Of a stretch of 64,000 bases of DNA, positions 1 through 10,770 are shown piece after piece; position 1 is the stretch's first letter; each line of letters opens with the position of its first letter. The translations under genes and the position numbers were made by a program. Origin of the DNA: Macrothele yani (taxonomy: Eukaryota; Arthropoda; Arachnida; Araneae; Macrothelidae). The stretch spans positions 20,127,921 through 20,191,920 of the forward strand of contig CM077005.1 of NCBI GenBank assembly GCA_039090855.1, in the 5' to 3' direction. The notes beneath the pieces were generated by a model. That model saw nothing but the letters and a program-made list of their open reading frames with translations. It did no database searches and was not told the origin of the DNA.

Positions 1-252
1 TCGTCCGTGAAAATCCGAACTTCGTTTCTACCTCCGAAATACTATGGCCCATCACACGAGCTCCAACTATGACACCCCGTTGAAAATCGCTTAAATCGTT
101 ATTACTTGTCATTCTCATGCCGAAAACAGCTCTGACAGCTGGCAAGGATGTCTATCGCTTTATATACGCACTGGAGGACGCATTTGAGTACGCGCATAGG
201 TGACGTTGCTATATATTTTGCATAAGCTCCTCTGCACCAATTTTTCTGGGAT
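1..252 (-). mobile_element. Tc1-like transposon, 5' end, cut by window edge
   Basis: This stretch is the reverse complement of roughly 22985-23235, the 5' terminal region and transposase N-terminus of the Tc1-like copy at 22973-24210. The minus-strand reading contains the same start, MRMTSNNDLSDFQ, followed by the helix-turn-helix beginning. The terminal inverted repeat end lies near 250, where the text resembles the ACTGGTACA-type terminus but is degraded. The rest of the element lies outside the window. It is a relic by analogy with the other copy; its coding state cannot be judged. Confidence 0.8.
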
Positions 253-657
253 ATCACTTTCATAATTTCATATGGAAATGCATTACCTAAAAAGCATTGC
301 AAAGAATTTTTATCGTATTTTCTTGAGATGAAAATAAAAAGCTATACCTAGGGATATTTTAAAATGATAAAATGTATACATCGTGCGGGGGAAGGGGAGG
401 GGGATTTGGCCTCGTGTTGGGGAGCCTTAGTGGTTCTTGAAACGTCTTTGCCTGGCAGTTATGGATTGGAACGACCAAATGAGGCCGAGATTTTTAGTCT
501 TGCGACACTGTAAAAGCATATGGTTGGACGAGTATCTGCAGGGGAATACCTCATAAATCCTCTCACGTGGAAAACGTATGTTTGACTCTGCACGAAAAGA
601 AAGCTGTTGAAGTATGGCATTGTAACACGAATTCAGTTGTAAGCAGAGTTTAACAAT
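253..657. other. Unassigned spacer
   Basis: No coding region or known element was recognised. A purine-rich stretch of G runs occurs at about 386-402. The last four bases (CAAT, 654-657) are the target duplication of the following LTR. Confidence 0.5.
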
Positions 658-820
658 TATAACGAAGTAAATCTCTCCGTCATTTTTGGTCTACGCCGGG
701 ATTCGAACCCGAGGCCGCTTATTCCGGAACAAGTCGCTCTACCAACTGAGCTACGCAGACATTTGTTCTGATTGCTATGTGCCTTTATGTCGTGTGCGTC
801 CTGCTGGCAGGTACGTCACA
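658..820 (-). mobile_element. Solo LTR of tRNA-like TRIM family A
   Basis: The 163-bp sequence matches the LTRs of the full copy at 49404-49991 in reverse orientation. It begins (minus strand) TGTGACGTACC and ends CGTTATA-like. Perfect 4-bp direct repeats CAAT flank it at 654-657 and 821-824, so the boundaries are supported by target duplication. The interior carries the tRNA-like cloverleaf (about 690-760) with an A box (TAGCTCAGTTGG) and a perfect B box (GGTTCGAATCC). No primer site or interior is present, so it is a solo LTR from LTR-LTR recombination or a single-LTR insertion. By itself it could be mistaken for a tRNA SINE. Confidence 0.85.
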
Positions 821-1025
821 CAATTTAATAACGGTAAAGGAATTTTAAAAATACGCTCATAATAAAATGTAGCATCAAACGACGTTCAAAACGGGGTGTT
901 GTACCAGATAATTATTTTCCTTTGGGAAATTTGATTCTAACAAAAAAGAAAAAAAATGAAGAGTTTCTGAAAGACCCCATTTGCAACTAAATCATCATGA
1001 TACCTTTCTGAAAGTTGAATTGTGC

Positions 1026-1345
1026 ACATCATCATCATCATTGGCTCGACAGCCACGAATGGGCCAAGGCCTTCCTCTGAAGATTTCGCCAGCTACCTTT
1101 GTTTCTGGCTTTGGCACGCCAGTTTTTTTTTGTTTTTTTTTCATTTATGGCTGGTAAATCCTTTTTTATCAATGGTATCTTCCCATCGTAATCTTGGTCT
1201 TCCTCGTTTTCGCGTTCCTTGGGGTTTTGCAAAAAATATTTTTTTAACAAGATTATTATCATTTATTCTTATGAGATGTGCAACCCAGTTGAAACGGTTA
1301 ATTTTAAATTTAATTATGTCTGATTCTTTAAAGTATCTATAAAGC
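1026..1345 (-). pseudogene. RTE-like LINE, 3' terminal fragment
   Basis: Minus-strand translation reads, with frameshifts, through a C-terminal stretch typical of RTE/jockey-type reverse transcriptases: GTRKRGRPRLRWED, then KNWRAKARNKGSWRNLQRKA. It ends in a stop and a short ATGATGATG tail at 1026-1040, as the other LINEs here do. A T-rich insertion around 1127-1142 disrupts it. It is a 5'-truncated, dead copy of a different LINE subfamily from the 28-35 kb pair. The family assignment rests on this C-terminal motif and the trinucleotide tail only. Confidence 0.65.
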
Positions 1346-1570
1346 GCTGGCGTAGGGTAACCTAAAATTTATCCGGGGCTAAATATTTTAAAAATTGTTC
1401 TCAACCTTCTTCCGTACTGCGAGATATAATTTCAGGTCATTGTGAGGTTTCCAAATGCCACCTGCGGAAGTTATGCTTAACCCATAGAATAAAGCAGAAA
1501 TTTTATTTATATAAATGTATATGCAGTGCTGTATAGCGTAAAAAAACCCAGTAGAAACAAAACGAAGTAT

Positions 1571-2423
1571 ATTAAAAACACAGTTTTGCCTTCTTTACAC
1601 GATTTAAAAAAATTACGGTTAAAATGATATATACATGAGCACTTTCAAGTCCACTGTGGACCCGTCATCAGATGCTGTGGTTGCACTATGCCCTGGGAGG
1701 GTATATATTATGTAGTATGCGCACTGACGAAATAGTATGTTTTGGCATGCGCATGCTCACTACCTAATCATGTCGTTTCATTAGAGCAGCCGGTATTGTC
1801 TCTTTCGTTGTAATAGTTACAGAGTAGTTTCCATGGCAACGGTATAATGATAGGGGTATCGTCGTTACAGCATTCAGCCCTATGTTTATGTATCAATAGG
1901 CTTTCTAACAGGAGGATAGATGAACATGTAGTTGGCGTATGTAACATAGTAACATCGTCCCAGATAGGTTGGTGTTGACCACTTCAGGCATAGTCTTGAA
2001 AGGGCGGTGGAGGTGGAGCATGTTTTAACATTATATCTATGTTCAGAGACACGTAAATCAATATTGCGACGGGTCGAACCTATGTACATCTTGTCGGTTA
2101 CGTCAGCATTCATAGCTTTTAGTGGGATTGCGTATACACCGAATTTGGAATCATGGGGAATACGATCCCTGTCATTTTTAATATGGGCGAGAATGTTGCA
2201 CGTTTTTATGCCAAAATCAAAATTAAGTGGATGACATACGTTTTTTAGGATATTTGTGACAGCAGGGATGTATGGTAGCTTGCCGACATGTGAAGTGCTT
2301 GGTATCGTTCTTGGTAATGTTGAGTATGATGCATTAAAGACACGGCGCATTATGGAATTAACTGTGGTAGATGGATAATTATATAATGCTGCAATATCCA
2401 TAATTTTTGCAACTTCTAGGTCT
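1571..2423 (-). repeat. Inverted pLTR of PLE-1
   Basis: About 850 bp here is the reverse complement of 4045-4897, including the GIY-YIG endonuclease coding part (open on the minus strand from 2440 to 1886 apart from a C-terminal frameshift) and the 3' non-coding end. The two arms differ by a few percent; for example, the right arm has a readable C-terminus where the left arm is shifted. The junction to the sense body is at about 2423, just after the codons for DLEVAKIMD on the minus strand. Confidence 0.85.
1633..1676 (-). ncRNA. Hammerhead-ribozyme-like motif, left arm of PLE-1
   Basis: The minus strand carries the same sequence as 4791-4834: CTGATGA, a GTCCAC/GTGGAC stem, GAAA, then AGTGCT and a closing helix. 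See the right-arm entry for the pairing scheme. It is an inverted duplicate and not independent evidence. Confidence 0.6.
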
Positions 2424-2427
2424 TCGT

Positions 2428-4699
2428 ATGGCCGAAACAAAAAGACTCGCCAGTACTATTCGGCAAAAAAGAGGATATTTGGACTATTTACAACGACGAA
2501 CATATGATGCCCACTTGAACTTAGCTAAATGGACACACCCAGTTGTCCTGGACAGAATCCTGACAGTTACCAATGCCATTAGCCTATCTGAGGACGCTAA
2601 AACACGGGAAACACATATTAAAAAGCTCCGACAACTGGTCGCACAAGAAGTTGACAATAGAGTTGTGAAACGTGGAACACTACTTAATCTGCAGTGCCTG
2701 AACTCAACATCCTACATCAACCTCAGTGGTATACAACTGCACCCAGTTCTGCAAAGTGCGCTCGATAGAGGACTTAAGTATGCCTACCCTATCAATGTTG
2801 TCAAATGATATTCAGCTTATTCCACAGATTGAACAAATTGTTAAAGCGCTCCCTTATTCTATTCAAGACTCCACTAGACATCAAGTAGCTGGAACCACCA
2901 AGACTATTCATAACCAATCTAGCAATAATCCTGTATATAAGAAACTCAAATATGAACTGAACCAACTTAGACAGCTGCGTCAGAACCCCGATATTTCCAT
3001 AATCAGTGCGGACAAGACCTCCCAAGTTATTATAATGAATAGAACTGACTACATTGATAAAATGAACCAGGCAATTGCAAACATTCCACATACCATCTGC
3101 ACCCGTGATCCCACTAATGCTACCATTTCGGCCCTCTCCAGGTTAAAATCTTCAGGTCTACTTCCTACAAATATCACTAAAGCTATGCACCCACCACCTG
3201 GACCCCGTGTTCCCGAATTATTATTATTTGGAAAACTTAAAACCCATAAAACAGGTAATCCCGTACGCCCCCTCGTTTCGGCCTATGCAAGTCCAACTAG
3301 ACCCCTCGAGGGAGCATTGGCAAAATGTCTAGTTCCATTAACCACTTCATCCATATTCTCGGTGACCAGTTCCGCTCAGGCATTAAATAAAATACATTCT
3401 GTTACACCATCTAGCTCGCAGTTTATAATGGTCTCACTCGATATCATTTCCTTATACCCTAACGTACCTGTACCTGCTGTCCACCGTATCATTGAAGAAA
3501 TGTTGTCAGCCCACGGAACTTATACCCATAATGAAATTCAAGGCATTGTTAATGCCTTAAGACTTGTGTACAACAGAACATTTTTTCGATTTAATGAAAC
3601 TATTTACCGTCAACGGGAAGGGGCCCCTATGGGGTCACCCCTCTCAGCAGTTCTATCTGAGTTGTTGTTACAAGACCTGGAAAACGAAGTCCTCGCAAAC
3701 TTTCATGTGAAACCTATTTTATACCTGAGATACGTGGATGATGTGCTTTTGTTTTGGCAGTCCACCCTTGAAAGCCTTACCGAATTCACCAGCTTGTTGT
3801 CTACAAAATACAGTTCCATAAAATTTTCTACAGAATTCGAGACCAATTATGCATTACCCTATCTGGACATCTTGTTGGAAAGAAACCCTAATACGAACGA
3901 AGTAACTCACTCTGTTTATAGAAAACCAACTACAACAATATCTATGATTCCCTATAACTCCTACCACCCACTCAGGCAAAAACTCTCAGCCCTTCACTTT
4001 ATGTTTCACCGAGCAGTTACACATTCATCCTCAACCGATCAAAGAGACCTAGAAGTTGCAAAAATTATGGATATTGCAGCATTATATAATTATCCATCTA
4101 CCACAGTTAATTCCATAATGCGCCGTGTCTTTAATTCATCATACTCAACATTACCAAGAACGATACCAAGCACTTCATATGTCAGCAAGCTACAATACAT
4201 CCCTGCTGTCACAAATATCCTAAAAAACGTATGTCGTCCACTTAATTTTGATTTTGGCATAAAAACGTGCAACATTCTCGCCCATATTAAAAATGACAGG
4301 GATCGTATTCCCCATGATTCCAAATTCGGTGTATACGCAATCCCACTAAAAGCTATGAATGCTGACGTAACCGACAAGATGTACATAGGTTCGACCCGTC
4401 GCAATATTAATTTACGTGTCTCTGAACATAGATATAATGTTAAAACATGCTCCACCTCCACCGCCCTTTCAAGACTATGCCTGAAGGGTCAACACCAACC
4501 TATCTGGGACGATGTTACTATGTTACATACGCCAACTACATGTTCATCTATCCTCCTGTTAGAAAGCCTATTGATACATAAACATAGGGCTGAATGCTGT
4601 AACGACGATACCCTTATCATTATACCGTTGCCATGGAAACTACTCTGTAACTATTACAACGAAAGAGACAATACCGGCTGCTCTAATGAAACGACATGA
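2428..4699 (+). pseudogene. PLE-1 reverse transcriptase / GIY-YIG endonuclease, frameshifted
   Basis: The product would copy RNA at a nicked target site and cut DNA with a C-terminal GIY-YIG nuclease. The first frame (2428-2808) gives the N-terminal domain, with the PLE-typical segment LSGIQLHPVLQSALDRGLKY. A one-base shift near 2780 moves to the second frame (2726-4699, 657 codons). In that frame: SADKTSQVIIM (finger), GKLKTHKTGNPVRPLVSAY, motif A SLDIISLYPNVP (residue 237), motif B GAPMGSPLS (299), motif C YVDD (336-339), VYRKPTTT, then GIY-YIG elements FGVYAIP (534) and MYIGSTRR (552). All catalytic RT residues are present. A short intron at the frame change cannot be excluded but no clear splice pair is needed to explain it. 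Penelope/Poseidon-type is likely. Confidence 0.87.
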
Positions 4700-4790
4700 T
4701 TAGGTAGTGAGCACGCGCATGCCAAAACATACTATTTCGTCAGTGCGCATACTACATAATATATACCCTCCCAGGGCATAGTGCAACCAC

Positions 4791-4834
4791 AGCATCTGAT
4801 GACGGGTCCACAGTGGACTTGAAAGTGCTCATGT
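4791..4834 (+). ncRNA. Hammerhead-ribozyme-like motif, right arm of PLE-1
   Basis: Seen: AGCAT (4791-4795), CTGATGA (4796-4802), stem II GTCCAC/GTGGAC (4806-4811/4813-4818) extended by two G-T pairs, GAAA (4821-4824), AGTGCT (4824-4829, almost self-complementary), C4830, then ATGT (4831-4834), which pairs with GCAT before the core. This is the hammerhead order stem I, core, stem II, GAAA, stem III, NUH (CTC). PLEs are known to encode hammerheads, often active as dimers because stem III is minimal. One extra base (4803) separates the core from stem II, so activity is uncertain. Confidence 0.65.
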
Positions 4835-4945
4835 ATATATCATTTTAACCGTAATTTTTTTAAATCGTGTAAAGACGGCAAAACTGTGTTTTTAATATCC
4901 TTTCAGCAACGATAAATCGACTTCCTATGGTATAAAACGAAGTAT

Positions 4946-5544
4946 GTTTGCTTTCACTTCCAGCTAACCAGGATATTTTTCTATAACTCCACATTAAAAG
5001 TTCTAGACTGATTCTTATGTTTACATTTCACCTTGGTTGATGTGGGCCCAAGTCTTTAACGGTTTTTTTCTTCATCCCTTAATAAACTAAAAGGGTGTTC
5101 CAATAAAAAGTCCCTTTGTTCATTTTACTTACACGAGAGATCCTTACAGCTTGCTGAACTCCACAAACGAAAATCAGCCGTTCATTTTCCGACGACGCAG
5201 AAGCAAAAAAAATGTTGGTGTTAGACAGAAAGACGACCAGCCTCGAAAGGTAGTTTCACGCATGCGCAGTTCGGCACGCATCTGCTCGTACATTACTGAT
5301 CTCAGAAGCTTCGCCAAGACAGCTAAGGCGACGAGTTGACAGGTGTCACCTCTACCACCACTCTAGTGAACGGATATGGAATGCTGTAATGTGTTACCCA
5401 GTTACTTAACTATTGTAGTCGCTCACATTTGCATTCAGAAAATCTGGGAACTAGTTACTATTGATACATGGATTTTCTTTTGGAATTTTTGTCAGTTAAA
5501 ATAACAAACCTTTTTTTTTTCATTTTCATGCCGGGTTTCGCCCC
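4946..5544. other. Unassigned spacer
   Basis: No recognisable coding or mobile sequence. A short open frame at 5151-5339 has no family features. Confidence 0.5.
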
Positions 5545-5745
5545 GGATGCCCATAATGACCCGACGTCTCTGGTATAATGTTCAAAGTTAAAGCGTCTCT
5601 TCACTGATCATTTTCCTTAATACCGCCAAGATTCTCCTGAGTGCTTCTCTTTCAAAAACAGCGATTTGTTTTTCCTCATTCTTAGTCAATGTTCAGGTTT
5701 CTCAACCGTGTGTCAGCATAGGACGAAGAATTGTATACATACCAT
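5545..5745 (-). pseudogene. LINE reverse transcriptase C-terminal fragment
   Basis: The minus strand reads LRPMLTHG, then (after damage) TLTKNEEKQIAVFEREALRRI. This is the conserved post-RT region of RTE/BovB-like enzymes (consensus form WTLTKxxExxLxxFERKxLRxI). It is an isolated fragment of about 200 bp with stops and no ends, too short for a firm family call. Confidence 0.55.
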
Positions 5746-5901
5746 TGCAATTCAACTACGCAGTTAATTTTTATATATATTTGGTCACTGATCACCAACT
5801 GCGTAATGATATTGGTACCACCTCTTTGAGGGGAAACCTTTTTTAAGTCTACCCAATATTTCGATCCATGAACTAGTACTACTAAATCGTTTCTTTTAAT
5901 A

Positions 5902-7321
5902 CACTGGCGGAAAGTGAAAAAAACACCAAGAAGGAGACATCTGATACCAACGAAATTTATACAGCATAATAACGGAATACAGAGGATAACGTGATCACAA
6001 CATTATGGAAAAATACGGCTGTATTTGCTGGTAAACTGAAAAATAACATTTCCATGTAACATGGTTAGTACGAGGTTGAACCGCCATGAACTGCGTCACA
6101 CTGTGCAATTCTGGCATGGAGTCTGTCGTACAGATGTTGGATGTAAGTTTGGGGTATTGAATTCCAAGCATCCTCAACCTGGACGCGTAAATCGGGGATG
6201 GTCGTGGCTGGCCGTGGAGACCGGATAAGTCGTTGTCCCATAAAATCCCACACGTGCTCAATAGGGGACAAATCCGTTGGCCATGGAAGTTGTCTCACAC
6301 CATGAAGTGCATGTTGCGTTGCATGTGCCATGTGAGGGCGTGCGTTATCTTGCTGGAAAACACCACGATGGATCGACCTTACAAATAGCACAACAACGGG
6401 CTGAATGATGTTGTTGATGTAGAAGGTGCTGTTTAACGTACCCGGTACAAACACTAGTTGTGTACGGGAGTGATAGCTGATCGCTCCCCACACCAGGAGA
6501 CCAGGTGTAGGCCCTGTGTGTCGCTGGCGGATGCAAGAAGGGTGGAGACGCTCCCCTGTGCGTCTGCGAACACGCATACGGCCATCGGAAGTTCCCAAGC
6601 AGAATCTGCTTTCATCGCTGAACACGACAGATCGCCATTGCGTTCTCCAGTGCAGACGTTGGCGACACCACTGCAGCCATTCCTGACGGTGGGCTGGAGT
6701 CAGAGGTACACATGCCAGAGGCACACGTGCACGTAGTCCTGCATCCAGTAGACGGTTGCGGATTGTTTGCACAGTCACCTCAGGTGCAACGGCAGCTCGG
6801 ATTTGCGTCGCAGTGGATGTTCTGCTTGACAACGCCGCTCTTCTTATGCGTCGATCGGTCCGCTCATCAGTCCGTCTGTGACTCCCGGTTCCACGTCTTC
6901 TCGCGTGGGAATGTTCCTCGGACCATCTACGCCGCCATCGTACCACCACCGCTACTTACCGTCCAATTTGCTCCGCAATACGACGATTCGACCACCCGAC
7001 CTCGCGGAGTCCGACTAGACGACCTCACTCAAAATCCGATAACTGCTGAAATCGTACACGTCTTCCATGTCCATGCATTGCAGCTTCTTCAGGGTCTTCG
7101 CACGTGTCCGTACGCCGACGACTGATTACATTCACTTCGCCGTACTGCTTAAATACCACCGACGATAATTTGCATATTATGCCGTGATGTGGCGCAAGCG
7201 CTCACCGGTTGGTCCCGAAATTAATATCACACCTACGCAAATTCGACCTCATTAACATATGTAAATTTCACGATCGTCCGCCAATTCCTTCTTGGTGTTC
7301 TTTTCTCACTTTCCGCCAGTG
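5902..7321 (-). mobile_element. Tc1-like transposon (copy 2)
   Basis: The ends are inverted repeats beginning CACTGGCGGAAAGTGA on the left and its complement, TCACTTTCCGCCAGTG, on the right. TA dinucleotides flank both ends (5900-5901, 7322-7323), as expected for Tc1/mariner insertion. The length is 1420 bp. The transposase lies on the minus strand and is broken. Confidence 0.9.
6065..7110 (-). pseudogene. Tc1-like transposase, degraded (copy 2)
   Basis: A cut-and-paste DDE transposase. The N-terminal helix-turn-helix (QQLSDFE, GRLVGLREVGWSNRRIAEQIGR) is interrupted by a TGA and a TAA. The catalytic part (6065-6949) is open for 294 codons: first D in VVFSDESRF, second D in FQQDNARPH, E in LSPIEHVWD. 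Only 29 residues separate the second D from the E, against 34 in normal Tc1 enzymes, and the usual SPDL-type segment is shortened to WPTDLSPIE. With the two N-terminal stops this indicates an inactive copy. Start is inferred from homology because the first Met is ambiguous. Confidence 0.85.
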
Positions 7322-7540
7322 TATTTTTTGAATGTTTGTAGTATGGCAACCACGGTTATGAATCTCTATGGCAAGTTGCTATTTACTACTTTATGATGTC
7401 AAGTTACTATTTACTACTCAATGGCAAGTTGCTCGCTCACTTAGGGCGGTTTTTTTGTTCTTTCTTTCTTCTTTTTTCTCCCATAAGGCTGTTTATGAAT
7501 TTTAGTTTGTAACCGGACAAGGAATATCTATTTCTCTCTC

Positions 7541-7542
<2 letters not shown>

Positions 7543-7605
<63 letters not shown>
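7543..7605. repeat. (CT)n microsatellite
   Basis: An uninterrupted CT dinucleotide run of about 63 bp, with a few imperfect CT units just before and after. Confidence 0.97.
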
Positions 7606-7608
<3 letters not shown>

Positions 7609-8030
7609 CTCTCATCTTTTTAAACTATAATAAAAACAATGGTGTATCCTACTACTCTCTTAGAAATTCGTTCAGAGGACTTATTCCGTTTCCCAGAAGT
7701 ACAAACACTAAATTAAAAAAAAAATCATTTTGTATAACGAAATTTCAGCGAATTCGAGAAACTCACGTATGTTTATCCAAGTTCCCTGAAATCTTAGATG
7801 GTTGCACCTGCCATATGTTCCAACTGCTTAAATATTTTTTTCTTGGGGGGGGGGGGGGAGGGTTAGTGGGGGGGGTTAAGGGGGCTCATAGAAAAGTTGA
7901 AGACCCACCCGTAGCGTCGCGCCTGCTGCGCATGCAGTGTACATACAAACCTACTATTTGTTCATTACTGTCATATTGCTAACTCGCTGAACTTACTAAA
8001 ATATTTGAGACTTTCATGAACTCACGCTTT
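7606..8030. other. Unassigned spacer with G runs
   Basis: Nothing coding was recognised. A G-run cluster at about 7846-7882 (runs of 13, 8 and 6 G) could form quadruplex structures; this is inference from composition only. Confidence 0.5.
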
Positions 8031-8269
8031 TTGCCGCCCCGGTAGCGCAGTGGTCTAAGGCGCTGGCCTCTGATCATTCGTCCGTAAGGGGTCCGGGTTC
8101 GAATCCCGGTCAGGCATGGATGTTGTGTTTGTCTTACGGCACTGGCTCTCTCCCTTCCCTGGATCCAGTGACCCTAAATTAGGGACGGGCGACTGCTGAG
8201 TTGCTGAGCCCATAAGTTGCTCACGGTGGTCGTTAAACCTCCAATAAAAAAAAAACAAAAAAAAAAAAT
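8031..8269 (+). mobile_element. tRNA-derived SINE (family B)
   Basis: A tRNA-like head (A-box region GTAGCGCAGTGG, perfect B box GGTTCGAATCC) is followed by a unique body (GGCACTGGCTCTCTCCCTTCC, ending GGTCGTTAAACCTCCAAT) and an A-rich tail. A 9-bp target duplication TCACGCTTT flanks it at 8022-8030 and 8270-8278, so ends are firm. At least ten copies of this family occur in the window. Confidence 0.93.
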
Positions 8270-8350
8270 TCACGCTTTACTTTAAAAAAAAATGTTTGAA
8301 CATTTTTTATAACGTCGCCTTCGAAACTTATTAGATTTCATTGCACGCCA

Positions 8351-8447
8351 ATAGGCGTTTGGTGTCAGCATTGCGACAACAAACGCCTATGACAACTATG
8401 TATATGGAAATAACTATATACAAGCTTTTATATACTTATTTCCATAT
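8351..8447. repeat. Two adjacent inverted repeats
   Basis: ATAGGCGTTTG pairs with CAAACGCCTAT (8351-8361 / 8380-8390), and TATGGAAATAA pairs with TTATTTCCATA (8403-8413 / 8437-8447). They could be a small MITE remnant or simple cruciform-forming sequence. No coding region is associated; the surrounding 8280-8810 holds nothing else recognised. Confidence 0.6.
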
Positions 8448-8809
8448 GGTTGGCATTGTGTTATGTTCTTTTCTTTAAGTGTTTTTTGTCATGTGATGTT
8501 TTTGTTAAAAATGTTTGAGCTTCTTTTGTTTGCAGTCTTGAAAGAGTTCAAACAAATGAAGTCATGTTTGAACTTTTCAAGTTTGCAAAAGAAGGGCAGG
8601 GCATGCTAATGATCCTGGGCTCCAAGTCCAACGACCTGCGTTCAATTGTTATTGGCTGTAGCTTAATTAATTTACATCAGCGTGTTTGGTCAGGTGACTT
8701 TTTCTCATGTAAGTTCAGATAATTTTTCTTTGTCATTTCAGAGTGAATGCCCAACATAGGTAAAAGGAAACGCTTTTTTTTTTTTTAACGAAATAACTTT
8801 TCAGACGTT

Positions 8810-9620
8810 TTGGTGCTTTATGTCATTTTAAGCTCTCATATTCTGGTTACTGATGCTGCATTTCGTACTTGAGCTCTCATATGAAGTTATATTTATGCTT
8901 TGTATACGTTTGAGCCGCCATATGAAGATGTCATCATTCGGGGCTTTAGGTAAGATTGAACTAACTCCCCTATGAAATAATGGCTGGTGTCACATTTTGA
9001 TTTAGTAGTTAAACTTGAACTCTCATCTTTTAGCTACTGATGTCATATTCCATGCTTTATGTAACTTTGATGAAACTGTATTATATTTCAGTGGTTGAGG
9101 TGAGTTTGACCTTCCATGTTCCCACTACTGATGTCATATTTCCGTGTTTCAGGTAAATTTGAGCTCCACAACCTGATACAACCTGATCTCCGCTTCTTTG
9201 CCTTTTCTTCATTTCCCTTTTGCATGAGTTTTTTTTTTGTCAGATAAATTCCGGCTAGTGATGTCACATTTTGTGCTTTAAGCCAGTTTGTATATTCTGG
9301 CTACTGATAATGATGAGCTGATGATATGAAACACTCATTTTATATTTTTGGGCTTTAGGTGAGATTGAACTCCACACGAAACACCGATGTCACATCTCGG
9401 CGCTTTAATTAAAATAGAAGTCTCACTTCTGATATCATATTCCTTGTTTTATATAAGTTTGAGGGTTAGGTATTCTATCTATGATTTGATATTTCGGTGT
9501 TTCAGGTAAGTGTGAGCTTCCATATGCCCGCTACTGACGTCTTATTTGGGCTTTAAGCCAGTTTGAGTTTCCACATTCCTGCTACCGATATCATACTTCA
9601 TTGCTTCACGTAAAATGTAT
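8810..9620. repeat. Degenerate tandem repeat, about 60-75 bp unit
   Basis: A recurring phrase, roughly GATGTCATATTT then GCTTTAGGTAAG then TTTGAGCTCTCATATTC, appears more than ten times with heavy divergence and variable spacing. It is an old minisatellite. No reading frame is conserved. Confidence 0.65.
9172..9240 (+). repeat. Short dispersed duplication with 10458-10530
   Basis: About 65 bp, starting ACAACCTGATCTCCG and running through TTTGCCTTTTCTTCATTTCCC, recurs at about 10465-10530. Origin is unknown; it may be part of an unrecognised repeat or a local duplication. Confidence 0.7.
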
Positions 9621-9807
9621 CAAGTTCAATTTATCTTCACTGCCAAAATCTTTATTTGAAATGATACAGTGCTCCTTCCCCAAAACATAATACGAGAGCG
9701 TTCCTGTAAAAGTAGCCGGGCGGTGTTCATGATAGTTGCCACACAATTTAGTTTCTTTTCACTAATTGTTCACCTCACGAAAGTTTTCGGCCAGCTGAGA
9801 ATTGTTT

Positions 9808-10028
9808 TTTTTTTCTTTTTTTTGATTGGAGGTTTAACGACCACCGTGAGCAACTCAATGGGCTATAAGCAGTCGCCCGTCCCTAATTTAGGGTCACTGG
9901 TTCCAGGGAAGGGAGAGAGCCAGTACCGTAAGACAAACGCAACATCCATGCCTCACTGGGATTTGAACCCGGACCATTTTCGGACGAATGATCAGAGGCC
10001 ATCGCTTAGACCACTGCGCCTCCGGAGT
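9808..10028 (-). mobile_element. SINE family B, reverse orientation
   Basis: The full body and tRNA-like head in reverse complement: poly-T (the A tail), GAGGTTTAACGACCACC, the conserved body, then GGATTTGAACCCGG (slightly mutated B box) and the A-box region. The length matches other copies. Confidence 0.92.
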
Positions 10029-10567
10029 GGCTTTTTTTATTGTCCAGATATAATTGTAGATAAAATTAACCATGATTCGGCGAAATCTTAGAGAAGAACC
10101 TAGTAGCGAAACAGAACATTTCATGCTGAAAAACTGGACAGAATGCAATGTGTTTTGCACTTTAGGATTTTTGGCAATCATGATGACAAAAGAAAGAAAG
10201 TTTTGCTCCTCAAATTCGGATCAAAGAAAGTACGTTTTCGTTCCTTCCTGTTAGCCAACACAGCTTGTAATCCAAGACACTAGAGACAGTCATGACATTT
10301 CCCATGAGATGGACAGCATTTGACCTTTGCTGCTCCTTTAATCTACACTGAAGTGGACTATTGTAAGAATCCTCTTGAATCAATTAGTACAAAGGAGAAT
10401 AGGATATATAGAAAGACATTCAGTAATGATGGGGAAAGGCCGTACACGAAGAGGGATTATGTTACAACCTGATCTCCGTTTCTTTGCCTTTTCTTCATTT
10501 CCCTTGTGTATGAGATTTTTTGTCAAAGAAATTCTGTAATAACTCAAGATACGCTTTACCATATTTT

Positions 10568-10770
10568 ATTTTATTTGTTTCGAGGTACAACAACCACCAT
10601 AAGCAACTCTGAGAGCCGTAAGCAATCGCCCAACTCTAGTTTAGGGCCTCTGGTACCAGCAAAGGGAGAGAACCAGTGCCGTAAGACAAACACAACACCT
10701 ATGCCTTGCTCAGACTGGAACCCGGATCCATCTAAGACAAATGATATGAAGCCATTCTTCCGAGGGGGCC
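10568..10770 (-). mobile_element. SINE family B, old reverse copy
   Basis: The same body is recognisable (AGGGAGAGAACCAGTGCCG, AAGACAAACACAACA) but with about 20% divergence and a degraded B box. It is an older insertion than the 8 kb and 38 kb copies. Confidence 0.8.

Larger units (their letters stand above)
1571..4933 (+). mobile_element. Penelope-like element (PLE-1), nearly complete
   Basis: The element consists of an inverted copy of its own 3' end (1571-2423), a reverse transcriptase/GIY-YIG coding region (2428-4699) and a 3' end (4045-4897) with a further 36-bp tail. A 12-bp direct repeat AAAACGAAGTAT flanks it at 1559-1570 and 4934-4945. PLEs are known to carry terminal repeats (pLTRs) in direct or inverted order, a short tail at one end, and target duplications of about this size, so the architecture fits well. 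Hammerhead-like motifs occur in both arms. The coding region has one apparent frameshift, so this copy is probably inactive. Confidence 0.88.

Noticed and set aside
658..820. Ordinary tRNA SINE
   Set aside because: My first reading. It was replaced by solo LTR because complete copies show primer site, polypurine tract, paired terminal repeats and constant 4-bp duplications.
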